Shown here in pieces: positions 1 through 11,074 of a DNA stretch of 64,000 nt (position 1 is its first letter; each line of letters opens with the position of its first letter). Origin of the DNA: Quercus robur. Its lineage: Eukaryota; Streptophyta; Magnoliopsida; Fagales; Fagaceae. Both the position numbers and the translations under genes were made by a program. The DNA is taken from contig NC_065536.1 of assembly GCF_932294415.1 (NCBI RefSeq), forward strand, positions 54,036,354-54,100,353, read 5' to 3'. The notes below the pieces were generated by a model. It saw only the letters and a list, made by a program, of their open reading frames with translations, was not told where the DNA came from and searched no databases.

Positions 1-821
1 TAGTTATAGGCCTGTGCGTTGCACGGTTTTATGAAAAAGCTTATAAAATAAATGTATAAATAATTATATATTTTAATAGATTCAATAAAGATAAAAGAAA
101 AAGTTATCAAGTGTAAATAATTATCTCACTAAAATAAGGGGTAAGATTTCTTCCTAAAACTAAATTAAATTGATAATTCCAAATTGAATTTTAAATTGAT
201 AATTATTAAAAACAAAGTACTAAGCAATTGATAAATCTAAAATTAATATAATGTTGATAATATTATAAATTAAAATTAAAGTTGATAATTCAAGAATACA
301 CGTGTAGAACATCTTGATAATTTGATGTAACATAAAAATCAAATAAGAAAATTGTTAAAATTAATATATTAATTCTAACCATATTTAATCATTAATTCTA
401 AAAATATAAAAGAAGGATCAAGGATTCAAATGCATTCCTACACATGCTATAAAATGGGAAAATCGAAGTTTAAACTCTCAGGAAAATAATGAAAAATAAA
501 ATCAGAAGTTTAAGTCACATCTTTCCATTCATAAAGATCGAAATAAACCTTATTTTCTTAGCCCGTGTATTGTCTATTTATACCTTGGAAATTATACTAA
601 CAATATCTGTGTTGCTACTCAAGTTGTTGCCAAAGCTATTTATCATTTGGCCAAACAATATTGTCATAAGGGGCATGCCTAATCCACTTGCAATGGCTCC
701 AACGGTGCCAACAATCATCAATGCAACATCAGTGGAATCTGCAAATGAGAAAAGTTTGAGAAGTGGAACTGCTTGGGTTTTCTCCTCCCCATCAATGTTG
801 GAGCTTTTCTCTGCTTCTGTG

Positions 822-853
<32 letters not shown>

Positions 854-1460
854 AGAGAGAAAGAGAACGTGGTTGATAGCTATAAGAAATTTTGATATAT
901 ATATAAATGTCATCAACGTAGAAATTATCAAATTAATAGAGATATATACTCTTTTTTTGAATAGATAGAGATTATCAAATTATTGGAGATATATACTGTT
1001 TCTTGGGATAAATTTATATTAATCACCTCTTGAAGAATTTGGAGTGTGCTTATCCCTTAATAATCAAGTTTTGTAGCTTGATATTCTGATAAAATAATAT
1101 TAAAATTTTGAAAATTTGGATGATATATTATCTAAATTAAATTTTTGTATGTTAAATATTATCCCCTAATTTAAGAAATATATCCTAACCAAAAAAAAGA
1201 AAATAATGTTAATTAGATGATAAATATTATCTAAATTAAATTTTTGTATGTTAAATATTATCCCTTAATTTAAGAAATATATCCTAACAAAAAAAAAAAA
1301 TGTTAATCTAATTTTATTTAATGATAAGAATGAATTAGAGTCCTGGTAGTATATTATTCATTTTCAGTTCTTTAAAAATCTAAAAATTTAATAAAATTTC
1401 TATAATTTGGTGAAGCCACGTGGCACAACCACAGCGTCTAAGCCCAACTTTTATTATATA
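1..1460 (-). mobile_element. Helitron-like element, copy A (3' end at window edge)
   Basis: Read on the minus strand, the segment ends at base 1 with a GC-rich palindrome (CCGTGCAACGCAC) followed about 10 nt later by CTA, the expected run-up to a Helitron CTRR 3' terminus; the last base lies outside the window. Its beginning near 1460 reads TATAATAAAAGTTGGGC, shared with copy C (near 5660-5690) and with the piece ending at 22674. Bases 80-370 are repeated at 2764-3062 in copy B, and 1254-1435 at 3770-4034 and again near 5530-5640. No Rep/helicase ORF is present, so it is non-autonomous. It carries the ABCB exon fragment at 584-822. Confidence 0.6.
584..822 (-). pseudogene. ABCB (MDR/P-glycoprotein) transporter first-exon fragment
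   Basis: The minus-strand reading frame encodes a typical plant ABCB N-terminus: an acidic linker ([19 protein letters not shown]), then the start of the first transmembrane span ([19 protein letters not shown]) and [11 protein letters not shown]. It ends at AAG|GTATAA, a good splice donor at the position where ABCB exon 1 usually ends (...SK). Upstream the frame runs into a T-tract (A-tract on the coding strand, about 823-847), and no credible initiator Met or promoter is seen. Downstream to base 1 there is no matching second exon. Both the exon and the surrounding Helitron-like copy A run on the minus strand, so this is most likely a captured exon and not a working transporter. In intact proteins this region belongs to an ATP-driven exporter at the plasma membrane, often for auxin. 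Confidence 0.8.
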
Positions 1461-3575
1461 CTAGTTATAGGCCCATGCGTTGCACAGTTTTATGAAAAAA
1501 CTTATAAAATATATGTATAAATAATTATATATTTTAATATTTATTATAACAAAATAAGTACTAATTTGTTAGTGACTTGAAGTATTGTTAAAAATAATAT
1601 TTTTTACATTTGGAAAATCTTTGAATACCTATTTGTACACTATGTTTTTAGAGTATCCTTGTTCTTCTTCATCATTGTTCTTTATTAAAATCTTCAGATA
1701 TTATAATTGGCCACTTTTAAGAGGTAGAACTATTCAGAGAATAATAACCTTTAATTTGTTCTAAACATAAATTCATATAATACAAAATTTATTGGAGAAA
1801 CAAAAAGTAAATGAATAGTTTGAATTGTAAGAAAGACACTACGTGTAAATGAAAAAAAAAAAAAAAAAAGCGCAGAGCTCTACATATAGATTATACACTT
1901 TTCTTAGGATGCTTGAAATCTTTTATGACAAACCTGGAAAACAAAATCAAGAAAAAAATTAAACCGAGTTAAAAATTAAAAAATTAAAAAATTGAACCAT
2001 ATAGATTGTAAAATTGCATATGAGTCTATGACCATTTAATACCAAGCTTTAAAATAAATTATTTTTCTATACAAAGCTATCATTTCCACTTTGATTTTAC
2101 TACTTTAGTCAAATAAGTTCCATAATCGCAAGGAAAAAAAAAAACCTATTTTATAACGATGGCCCAAGAGCAAAAATAATCAATGCATAAAAACGATTGA
2201 TATTGGAAGAATGACGACTATAATTCTTAAATATAAAAAAGTGATGACTTTTTAAAGATTCTGAAAATTCAAGAATTAAATTTCCAAAATTTTGCAATTT
2301 AAAACCAAAAAATAAAAATATTAATGAAGAATTTGTTGGGAATAGAAAATTATACTAATAATTAGCAAAAAAATATTAATTAATGTTGCAAACAGATACA
2401 TAATTCTATGCACACTTTACATAAATAGATGCTGATATTCAAAATAAAAATAAAAAGTAAAAAGGGAACAACATGAATAAATCATACTTGACAAAATCTA
2501 TTTCATTTTGTTTGATAAATTATATAAAATAAATCCCATTAACTTAGTTTTAGTGTATTTAAATGATCTAGAAAAATAATGAAGCGTATACTTTTGAGCC
2601 TAATCACATCTAGCAAAATAATAAAGCATTCAAAATATTGAAAGGCAATTTTAAGTTCATATATGCTTGCATGAGATACGTACCTGTCCATTGTAGCAAC
2701 GGAAGCCTCATCTTGAGATGAAGAATCAATGTAATGCTAATAAAAGCTGCCTAAAAAGTTAAAGATTCAATAAAGATAAAAGAAAAAATTATCAAGTGTA
2801 AATAATTCTCTCACTAAAATAAGGGGTATGATTTCTTTCTAAAACTAAATTAAATTGATAATTCCAAATTGAATTTTAAATTGATAATTATTTTTAAAAA
2901 AGGGTACTAAACAATTGACAAATCCAAAATTAATATAATCTTGATAATATTATAAATTAAAATTAAAATTGATAATTCAAGAAAACATGTGTAAAACATC
3001 TTGATAATTTGATGTAATATAAAATTCAAATAAGAAAATTGTTAAAATTAATCTATTAGTTCTAACCATGTTTAATCATTATTTCTAAGACCCTAAGCAT
3101 ATAAATTAGATCAAAGTTAAGAAAATTAGTTTCAACAAAAGGCAACCAATACACAAAAGCTAATCAATTTAATAAAAACAAAATACCAAAATAAAGAAGG
3201 AGCCTTCAGAAACTTGACAATATTTTCAAATGTTTTGAATTCATTAATTAAAATCACATGAAGACAAAAAACCAATAGTAACACCAAAGAAAATAAACAA
3301 ATAATAATAATAATAAAAGAAGAAAGAATACACACCTACATTGTCATGAGATTTAGGCATTTACATATTAAAGTAAGCTTCACTCCTAAAAGGATATATA
3401 AGGTTATATATATTGGAAGAGTTCCATTTGAAATATAATTCATTTAAATCTTATTGCAATTAAAAATATCTAATCAATGTGTTTGTTTTATCCCATAAAA
3501 ATTGGAATTAAAGAAAGGTCATATAAATAGAATGGAAAAAAAAAAAAAAAAGGATTCAACATAATGTAAAATATA

Positions 3576-3607
<32 letters not shown>

Positions 3608-4034
3608 GAGAGAGAAAGATAACGTGGTTGATAGCTATAAGTAATTCTGATAGATTTGCTTTTTTGGGATAGATAGAGATTATCAAATTAACGAAAATAT
3701 ATACTATTTCTTGGGTTAGATTTATAGTAGAATTAAAATTTTGAAAGTTTAGTAAATTAAATTTTTGTATGTTAAATATTATCCCTTAATTTAAGAAATA
3801 TATCCTAACAAATAAAAAAAATAATATTAATTAGATAATAAATATTATCTAAATTAAATTTTGTATGTTAAATATTATCCCTAAATTCAAGAAACATATC
3901 CTAACAAATAAAAAAATAATGTTAATCTAATTTTATTTAATGATAAGAATGGATTAGAGTCCAAGTAGTATACTATTCCTTTTTAGTTCTTTTAAAATCT
4001 AAAAATTTAATAAAATTGCTGCAATTTGGTGAAG
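1461..4034 (-). mobile_element. Helitron-like element, copy B
   Basis: On the minus strand the 3' end is a hairpin-like CTGTGCAACGCATGGG followed by CCTATAA and CTAG (1464-1461), then host T: the CTRR|T rule for Helitrons. It shares about 300 bp with copy A (2764-3062 against 80-370) and its 3' part with copy C (1880-1950 against 4385-4445). The 5' side stops at 4034 in GTGAAGC, where copy A continues into CACGTGGC, so its true 5' terminus is missing. There is no coding capacity. An exon-like block at 2690-2755 recurs at 21411-21487. Confidence 0.55.
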
Positions 4035-4448
4035 CTCGTGCGTTGCATAGTTTTATGTTAAAACTTGTAGAATATATAAAATTATTATAACCAAATAAGT
4101 AATTATTATAACGAAAGGAATAAATTGCATTGGTATAACACCTATCAAATATAAAATGATAGCACTTTAATACAAAATTATCTTCTAAGATACCAATTGT
4201 GCTATAATATCATTTGTAGTCACAGGTATTAAACTATTCGCATATGAATATCTAATGAATCTACAATATAAGTGATTTGTAGTATTGTTAACAATAATAT
4301 TAATGATTAAAATCTTTAGACAAAGTAACATAAAATTGGGGAATAAAACCTTTGTTTTATTTATTTTTTTTTTTTTTTAAATTGCAAAGTTCTACATCTA
4401 GATTACAAACCTTTCTTAGGATGCTTGAAATCTTTTTTGACAAAACTG

Positions 4449-4487
<39 letters not shown>

Positions 4488-5706
4488 AGAAGAAGAAAAT
4501 TACACAGTTAAAAAAATTAAGTACCATATAGATTGCAAAATTGTATGTAAATTTAATAGTCTATGATTGGAATTTACTACGACAACTTACATATATATTG
4601 GACAACAAATAATTAAATTGGATCAAACCATTAACATATGAATTAGATCAAACATAAGGAAATTGCCCCCTCAAAAAAAGAAAAACATAAGGACATTAGC
4701 TTAAACAAAAGGCAACAAATACATAAAACATATTTAATTGATTATAATAAAAAATTAGAGTAAAAAATACATACCTACATGATTGTAGGTAGAAAAATGG
4801 AAGTCTAAATAATAAAATTGTACAATAAGTTGGAGAATGAAAAACTATAGCAACTAACGGTGTATGTATATATATACATACTCCACCTAGAAAAGGAGTC
4901 CAAGTAAAAATCAAATGCTCTAAACTCCTTGAAGTTACCTAATCAAGAAGTTTAGGTTAATTACATGTTAGTTTTTTTTTTTTAAATACTTTATAAAAAA
5001 CTGTACGCAATTCTTTGATATTATATGAAATCTTATGTGTATATAGAAGAAAACCATTGTGACTGTTATTTGATAAAGATTTGGCTTGGTTGAAGTTAAA
5101 GTGTGCGGTAATGAAAATAGGGTTGGTGAATATGGAGTTCCAAGATTTGGAAACACACCTAAATCGGAGCATAGATTTCACTAGTAGCCGAGTCAGGATG
5201 TCGTACACAACCTCGTTCGGGAGATGCTGGGACATCATAGGTGGTTCTGCTCTATTTGTATTACAAACTCAAAGAGATTGAAGGGTTTGAGTTTCAGAAT
5301 TCTGATTTGAGAATATGTAGGGAATGCCAAATATATCTATCTTTACGTGAAGCTCTACAATTTTTTGCCTTCACGTTACTGACTCTGCATTTTGTTTTAG
5401 GAGAATGCGAAAGGGACTCTACAACTTGAGCTAGGATTGAGCAAGTTTATCAACATCCAAGTTCATTCTTTGAGCCAATTATTAACAATATATAACTTTT
5501 TATTTATTTTATTTATTTTAAGAGATAAACTACTTAATGATAAAAATTAATGAATTAGAATCTTGGTAGTATACTATTCTTTTTGAGTTCTTTAAAAATC
5601 TAAAAAATTATTAAAATTTCTGCAATTTGGTGAAGCCACGTGGCGTAACCATGACGTCTAAGCTCAACTCTTATTATATATAATATGATAATATGATATG
5701 ATATGA
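4035..5706 (-). mobile_element. Helitron-like element, copy C, with 5' terminus
   Basis: The minus strand begins at 5706 with TCATATCATATCATAT after host A, matching the A|TC rule and the start of the piece at 22674. It then runs through TATAATAAGAGTTGAGC and CCACGTGGC. The 3' side ends near 4035 in a weakened hairpin (CTATGCAACGCACGAG) without the final CTAG. A long A-tract lies at 4451-4485. It carries the F-box fragment. The bases just outside the 5' end (ttatatagactta) are also found in front of GDSL copy 2. Confidence 0.55.
4957..5238 (-). pseudogene. F-box protein N-terminal fragment
   Basis: This 93-codon minus-strand frame opens with MMSQHLPNEVVYDILTRL and VKSMLRFRCVSKSWNSI, the canonical F-box helix pattern (LPxExxxxILxRLPVKSLLRFRCVSKxW), at residues 6-45. 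It continues with FITAHFN and SLSNNSHNGFLLYTH, which is normal for the F-box/kelch-associated family of plants. The frame then degrades into a Lys-rich run from an A-tract and stops. Intact relatives have 350-450 residues with a C-terminal substrate-binding region, absent here. F-box proteins recruit substrates to SCF ubiquitin ligases through SKP1; this fragment could at most bind SKP1. It lies inside Helitron-like copy C in the same orientation, so capture is the simplest explanation. Confidence 0.8.
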
Positions 5707-6128
5707 TTTATATAGACTTAGATAAGATATACATAGGAAAAAGATATACGTAGGAAAAAGATTAATTAATTGTCAGTAATTTTTACTAAAGTAGATATTC
5801 TTTTTGCTAAAGAAAGACCAAATTATAATAACAGGAACCATATTTTTTAAAATTGGATTGGAGGTTTAACTAGTTAAACTGGTAACTGGGTACTAATTCG
5901 GTCCAGAAAAAAACCCTCAAACCGATAAAAATAGAGAAAAAACTAGGAACGAGAACAAAAGCAAATTTTTTAGTGTATGATTTTTAAAACCATCATTGGA
6001 ACAGGTCAATGGCATATTTTTAGATGGAGACAAATAGACATTATAGTCATACCATATTCTCTTGTCTCAATGCTTGATCTCTTGGAGTCAAAAAAAGAAG
6101 GAGAGAAGTTGATCTCTTTTTGTCTCTC

Positions 6129-8590
6129 ATGGACATGGAGTCTCACACCTTATATGCTATCTTTGGCCTGATAATTTCATTGGCATTACTACCAAATCCT
6201 ACCATCTCAACCAAATGCAGTTTTCCTGCTATATTCAACTTTGGTGCCTCAAATGTAGACACTGGTGGTTACTCAACATTATTCGGACAAGTTCCACCGT
6301 GCAATGGAGAAACATATTTTCACACCCCATCTGGACGGATTTGTGATGGGCACCTTGTAATTGATTTCATAGGTACTTCCATTTCTCTTTCTTAATGCTC
6401 TGATTTTTTTTTTTTTTTTTTCATTTCATTTTGTGGAAGCATGTATCCGTTAAAATTAGAACAAAATTTAACTAAAAAATTAGTTGTAGCCTAAGGCTAC
6501 AACATTACTCAATAGAATAAACATTACTACATATTTTGAAAATCTAACCATTGAATTACATCTTCATTACGTTCTTAATATATATATATATATATATATC
6601 AAATTTTGTATTAATCAGATATTATTTGATCTATAAGCTTATATTTTATGTATAATTTTAAACTATAAAAACTTGTAATTTAAACAATGTATTAATGACA
6701 TAGCTATTAAGCTTTAATTTTCTAGAAAATTTGCAAACATGGTGGATAAAAGAAGAAGATGTAATCTAATAGTGGATTTGCCAAAATTCACCTACAATAA
6801 AAAGATATTAACTAATGTTGTAGCCCTAAGTTACAACTAGACTACAACCAATTTTGTAGCTAAACTTTATCTTTAGTATTATATAGAAAATAGTCAAATA
6901 CATTAGTGTTTGCATATCTATATGTGTAGAAAATACATGATATAAGATTATACTCTCATAATTTCTATCATTCAACTTCAAGAAATGAATTAAGAAACAA
7001 AAAGTTTTATTGTCTATACTACTATTTAAGGGGTCTCTCATATTTGGGATCCTCAATTTAGATGCCCAAAATGCCCTCAGATTCATCCATTTTTAAGGCT
7101 TAAATAATAAGGTTAGACATGTAAAATTAGTAATTTAAAAACTCCTAATTTTTAGCTAAATTAAAAATAAATAAATAAACAATTTTTTCTCCCATTTTTG
7201 AAAAAATATAAAAAAAAAATAAAGCTTTTTTTATTTTATTTTATTTTTATTTTTATTTTCACAAAAGTACCATTTTATTTTATCACTAAATTGTTTTTTT
7301 TTTTTTCCACCTCCATATTTCTCTCTCATATTAGTAGTCAAGTACTAATACAACTTCTTCTTAAAATAAAAAATAAAACAAAAGCCACAAGTAAAGCATG
7401 TAAATTCAAAAAATAAAAAATAAAAAGTCTCATCACATGCATGAAGCGCGTGTGATGAGGCTAATTTGTTATTAATCTTTGAACTTTACTCCTCCCAACC
7501 AAAAAAAAAAAAAAATATTGGTATTTCCATTTTCTTCTTTCTTTTTTGGTTAAGAAATTAAGATGGAAGTCAAAAGTATGCTTGATTTGGAGGACTACTA
7601 AGTGTAGCATGCTAGTTCTAATTGTACAAGAAAAACTCTTTGTTAATTTTCAGCGGAAAACTTTGGGTTACCGCATGTTAGTGCTTTTCTGGACTCTGTG
7701 GGTTCAAACTTTAGCCACGGAGCCAATTTTGCAACTGTTGCATCATCAATCGGACCTCAGGATGTACCAATTGCACTGGGTGGAAATTGTCCTATTTCAT
7801 TAAACGTGCAGTCCAATTCTCAGATTTTCATAGAAGATCCCAAATATTGAGAAAACAAGGTGAGTCTCATGTTTTTTTTTTTTTTTTTATACAAGATAGA
7901 AATTCTACTCTAACTTAATCTAAGTGTATATATGCGTGAAACTCTCTCCTGAATACTTGAACCCCGGCCCTTACCCCCTACATCCTACACCCCACAAACA
8001 CTTATGAAGTGATCACCACACCAAGAGTGCGCGGTGGTCATGTTTCTTTTCTTGAATGTATCATTTTTGTGCAAAAACTTTGATTATCATATTGGTGTTG
8101 AAAATGAAAGGTGAATGTTGTTTCAATAAAAATTCTAGCACAGGAGGGGTCTTTGAGAAATTGTTACCCAAGGAGGATTATTTTTCTCAAGCTCTGTACA
8201 CATTTGACATTGGCCAAAATGATATTACTGCTGGTTACAAAAAAAACTTGACCAGTGAACAAATTAAGGCATATGTTCCTGATGTAATGGGGCAATTCTC
8301 AGATATCATTAAGGTACTACAAATTCACAACAATCACTTCAAAAATTTTTTTTTTTTTTTTATTCAAGTGTGAGAATGGCTTACAAGTTACATGCAGAAA
8401 AAATATGGTGAAGGTGGAAGAATATATTTTGGGTACACAACGCCGGCCCATTGGGCTGCCTTCCATATTTTTTGGACCGATTTCTTATTACAGCAGGCCA
8501 AATGGATAAATATGGCTGCTTCAACCCATTCAATGAGGCGGCCCAATATTTGAATCTCAAATTAAAAGAAGCCCTAGCCCAAAACTTTTC
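6129..8590 (+). pseudogene. GDSL esterase/lipase pseudogene, copy 1 (At5g14450-like)
   Basis: Four exons are recognisable: 6129-6372, 7654-7859, 8144-8313 and 8398-about 8584, all with GT-AG borders. Exon 1 encodes a signal peptide (LYAIFGLIISLALLP) and Block I as FNFGASNVDTGG: the catalytic Ser is present but the usual GDS is GAS. Exon 3 keeps Block III (DIGQND). Lesions: a 4-bp deletion near 7810 in exon 2 relative to copy 2, giving a stop at PKY*; a 2-bp insertion (atat) near 8433 in exon 4; and loss of homology after 8584, so the last exon with the Asp-x-x-His of Block V is missing. Intact enzymes are secreted serine hydrolases of about 380 residues acting on acyl esters. The start was chosen at the ATG in CTCATGGAC, conserved with copy 2. 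Non-functional. Confidence 0.85.
6440..6880. mobile_element. MITE in intron 1 of GDSL copy 1
   Basis: The ends form an imperfect inverted repeat of about 60 bp: AAAATTTAACTAAAAAATTAG and GTTGTAGCC...GGCTACAACATT on the left, mirrored by AATGTTGTAGCCC and ACAACCAATTTTGTAGC on the right. The interior is AT-rich and includes (AT)n at 6580-6598. The same element sits in intron 1 of copy 2 (55860-56240), so it was there before the duplication. I did not find a clear target-site duplication. Confidence 0.5.
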
Positions 8591-8729
8591 CTCACTCAAA
8601 AGAAAATGCATGCCCAAAGGCATATCTAAGTTAGGATTGAATCAGTTTGCAAACTTTGAAGTACAAAAGTACACACAAATGGCCAAGATCTATATTACAA
8701 AACATGATTTCTTAAATGTTGAAACATAA

Positions 8730-9760
8730 AACCATCTTATGGGAGCAGCTATTTCTTTTAGATTTTTAGTTTCTTTGCTTCTATATAACTTTCTAAAGCC
8801 TCACTTTTTCTAAGTACAACTATACTACAACCAATTTTTAGCTAACAAGCAAATAAAATTTCAAGGCCAAAATGGGCAAATGCCCTTTTTACGAAAACTA
8901 AGCAGCATTTTGCCCTCCTTCTCAAACTAATTAGGGAAATGCCCATCTTTTGTAACTCGACAATATCAGAGTCGAGTTTTGTGAAGAACTTGATCATACA
9001 ATGATCGAGTTAGCTTCAGCATTGTGACACGATGGACAGCCAGCGTGGCATTTTCATTTTTCAATCCCTAAATAACTCGATTATTCTAAAATCGAGTTAT
9101 GTAACCGACTATTTAGATATCAAGTTATGTTCTTGTTAAACCTATTTTCAGACTGTCTTGGTGTCACGCGTACGGGTTCATGTCTTTTAATATAACTCGA
9201 TTACTTTAATGTCGAGTTATAAAGCATTCTCGAACTCTGTAAAATCAAGTAATTCTCATATAATAGCTCCACATTCCCTCCCATTCAGAGTGTTTTGCTT
9301 TCTATCTGAAATGAATTCAACTCTGCTCCACAGATCTACAGCTGCTTCCGAGCTCAAATGAAATTTGTATCACCTCAGGTAAAAAACTCACTAGAATTTT
9401 AGGGCAATGGTATTTTCATTTAATATTGTATTGAATTTTTATTTTTTTGGTTGAATGAGTCTGAAGTAAGTACATTGGTGTGATTTTGGTTGTTTGTTTT
9501 AGTAAATGTTGGTCAGAAGAGAATGAAATCTTTACTATAGCAACATTTTGACATCATTGGTCAGATATTAACAACAACATTTTGTATTGCACACAAAGTG
9601 TAAACATTAACAACAATGTCTAATGTTTATGGTCAAATGTTAGTGTTAGTATTTCATTTTTAACATGTAATAGTACACAAATTTATGAATGTCTTTGTCG
9701 TGTACCATCTTATGCAACATTTATTTACCAACAGTTGATGCACACTATTAACTTGATCAT
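8730..9760. other. Gene-free stretch with repeated AACTCGAT hairpins
   Basis: No coding signal is seen. Between 8955 and 9260 there are several short inverted repeats of the form AACTCGA...TCGAGTT (8957-8982, 8989-9012, 9071-9097, 9194-9220, plus decayed versions), spaced by roughly 35-125 bp. The rest is ordinary AT-rich sequence. Confidence 0.5.
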
Positions 9761-10260
9761 TTGATGTTATTGTATTCAGCGTCAATGTCTGGTTTTGGTA
9801 ACCCACAACTCTATAGGCCTCACAATGTGTTTACTGCTATGGGTCATTGTTGGGTATTGGAAGATGAGTTCAACTATCCAATCAATCTGAATCTGCGAAA
9901 TAGTGCTTACGTTCACAATATCATGAGACAGAGTGGACTTGGTTATTTCAGGAACAACAAATGCTTTATGATGAGTTGGTTGGTTTTAAGTTGCTAGTGC
10001 CTCGGTGACTCGCATGGCAGATGCCCAGAGACATGATCGATGAACTTCGTAAAGCATTGAACCGCATAAGAGAAGAAAATAACCGAATGAAGATACATCT
10101 TAATTGATATTGGACCCAAGTCGAGATTCGAGAGTCAGTGGAGGGAGGGTGGTACGAGCATGCACAGTTCATGCAATAACTTCTTGCTGATCCCATTTAT
10201 CAGTCAAACATGGAGATGTCAGATGAAAAGCAATCGTGTCGTGGTGTAATTAGACTTTGT
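9761..10260 (+). pseudogene. Decayed ORF of unknown, probably transposon, origin
   Basis: One frame reads MSGFGNPQLYRPHNVFTAMG and NLRNSAYVHNIMRQSGLGYF (9785-9960). A second frame then continues as MPRDMIDELRKALNRIREEN, a likely coiled coil (about 10015-10105), then ESVEGGWYEHAQFM with stops in between. I do not recognise the family. The composition looks protein-coding but broken by a frameshift near 9960 and several stops. The neighbourhood (flanking hairpins, a duplicated reading frame on the other strand, the adjacent Copia) suggests an old mobile element. Confidence 0.35.
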
Positions 10261-10437
10261 TGGAGAACTATTTTGCTTAACTATGTTTTAGATGTATGTG
10301 TGTCACTGTTGTTGCATTTGTACTATGTAAACCTTATAATTGATTGTGAGGAGCATGCACGTTATTTGTAATCTAGATTATTCTCACATAATGCATAAAA
10401 GTTAAATATTCTCAGACATGATGTTTTTCAATAAGCA

Positions 10438-10863
10438 CCTACAACATAACATAGAAAACTTAAAATAACTTACATGATGCCACCAATATGCATGCATTGC
10501 ATATTGAAGACTAATGCTACTAACATTATTAAATTAACCCTAGACATAATACACACACACCACATAGACATTCACTCAGATAGGTAATCCTCGTAGTTGA
10601 GGACATTGTTATAATTCGCCGGAGTGAGTTGCCTGTTGGCTGCAGCGGCTGCACCTACAGCATAACACAGAAAACTTAAATATTCTTACATGATGCCACC
10701 AATATGCATGCATTGCATATCGAACACTAATGCTACTAACATTAACTTAACCCGTAGACATAAGACACACACCACATAGGCATTCATTCTGATAGGTAGT
10801 CCTCGTAGTTGAGGACATTGTTACGTTTTGCTGGAGTGAGCTACCTATTTGTTGCGGTGGCCA
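10438..10863 (-). repeat. Tandem duplication of about 213 bp with a coding-like minus frame
   Basis: Bases 10438-10651 and 10652-10863 are direct copies (shared: ATGCCACCAATATGCATGCA, GTAGTTGAGGACATTGTTA). On the minus strand both encode the same C-terminus, LTPANYNNVLNYEDYLSE followed by a stop, with changes and one internal stop in the second copy. Further upstream on the same strand (10870-11040) a coiled-coil-like frame reads MHQYELAVTRMKKENNLMI. The Copia 5' LTR cuts this off at 11075. The family is unknown; it is probably a transposon-encoded protein tail. Confidence 0.5.
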
Positions 10864-11074
10864 GCTCCTCCGCCAGTTGTAACATGTGATACCTAGACCT
10901 ACAGAGTATCATAAGATTGTTCTCTTTTTTCATTCTAGTCACTGCAAGCTCATATTGGTGCATGTTTCACCGTGGTAGTGTGAGCGAGCTATGGTCGACA
11001 AGAGGCGCTCCAAGTCACATGAGATCATCGTGTAAAACGTTGGACTCATTCACAGTCACTATTCATTCTCCAAA

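Noticed and set aside
489-968. 159-codon plus-strand ORF
   Set aside because: It is the antisense of the ABCB exon and reads poly-Phe through a T-tract.
4451-4485. Poly-A tract as the tail of a retrocopy
   Set aside because: No processed gene precedes it and no target duplication is seen; similar A-tracts occur in sister copies at the same relative place.
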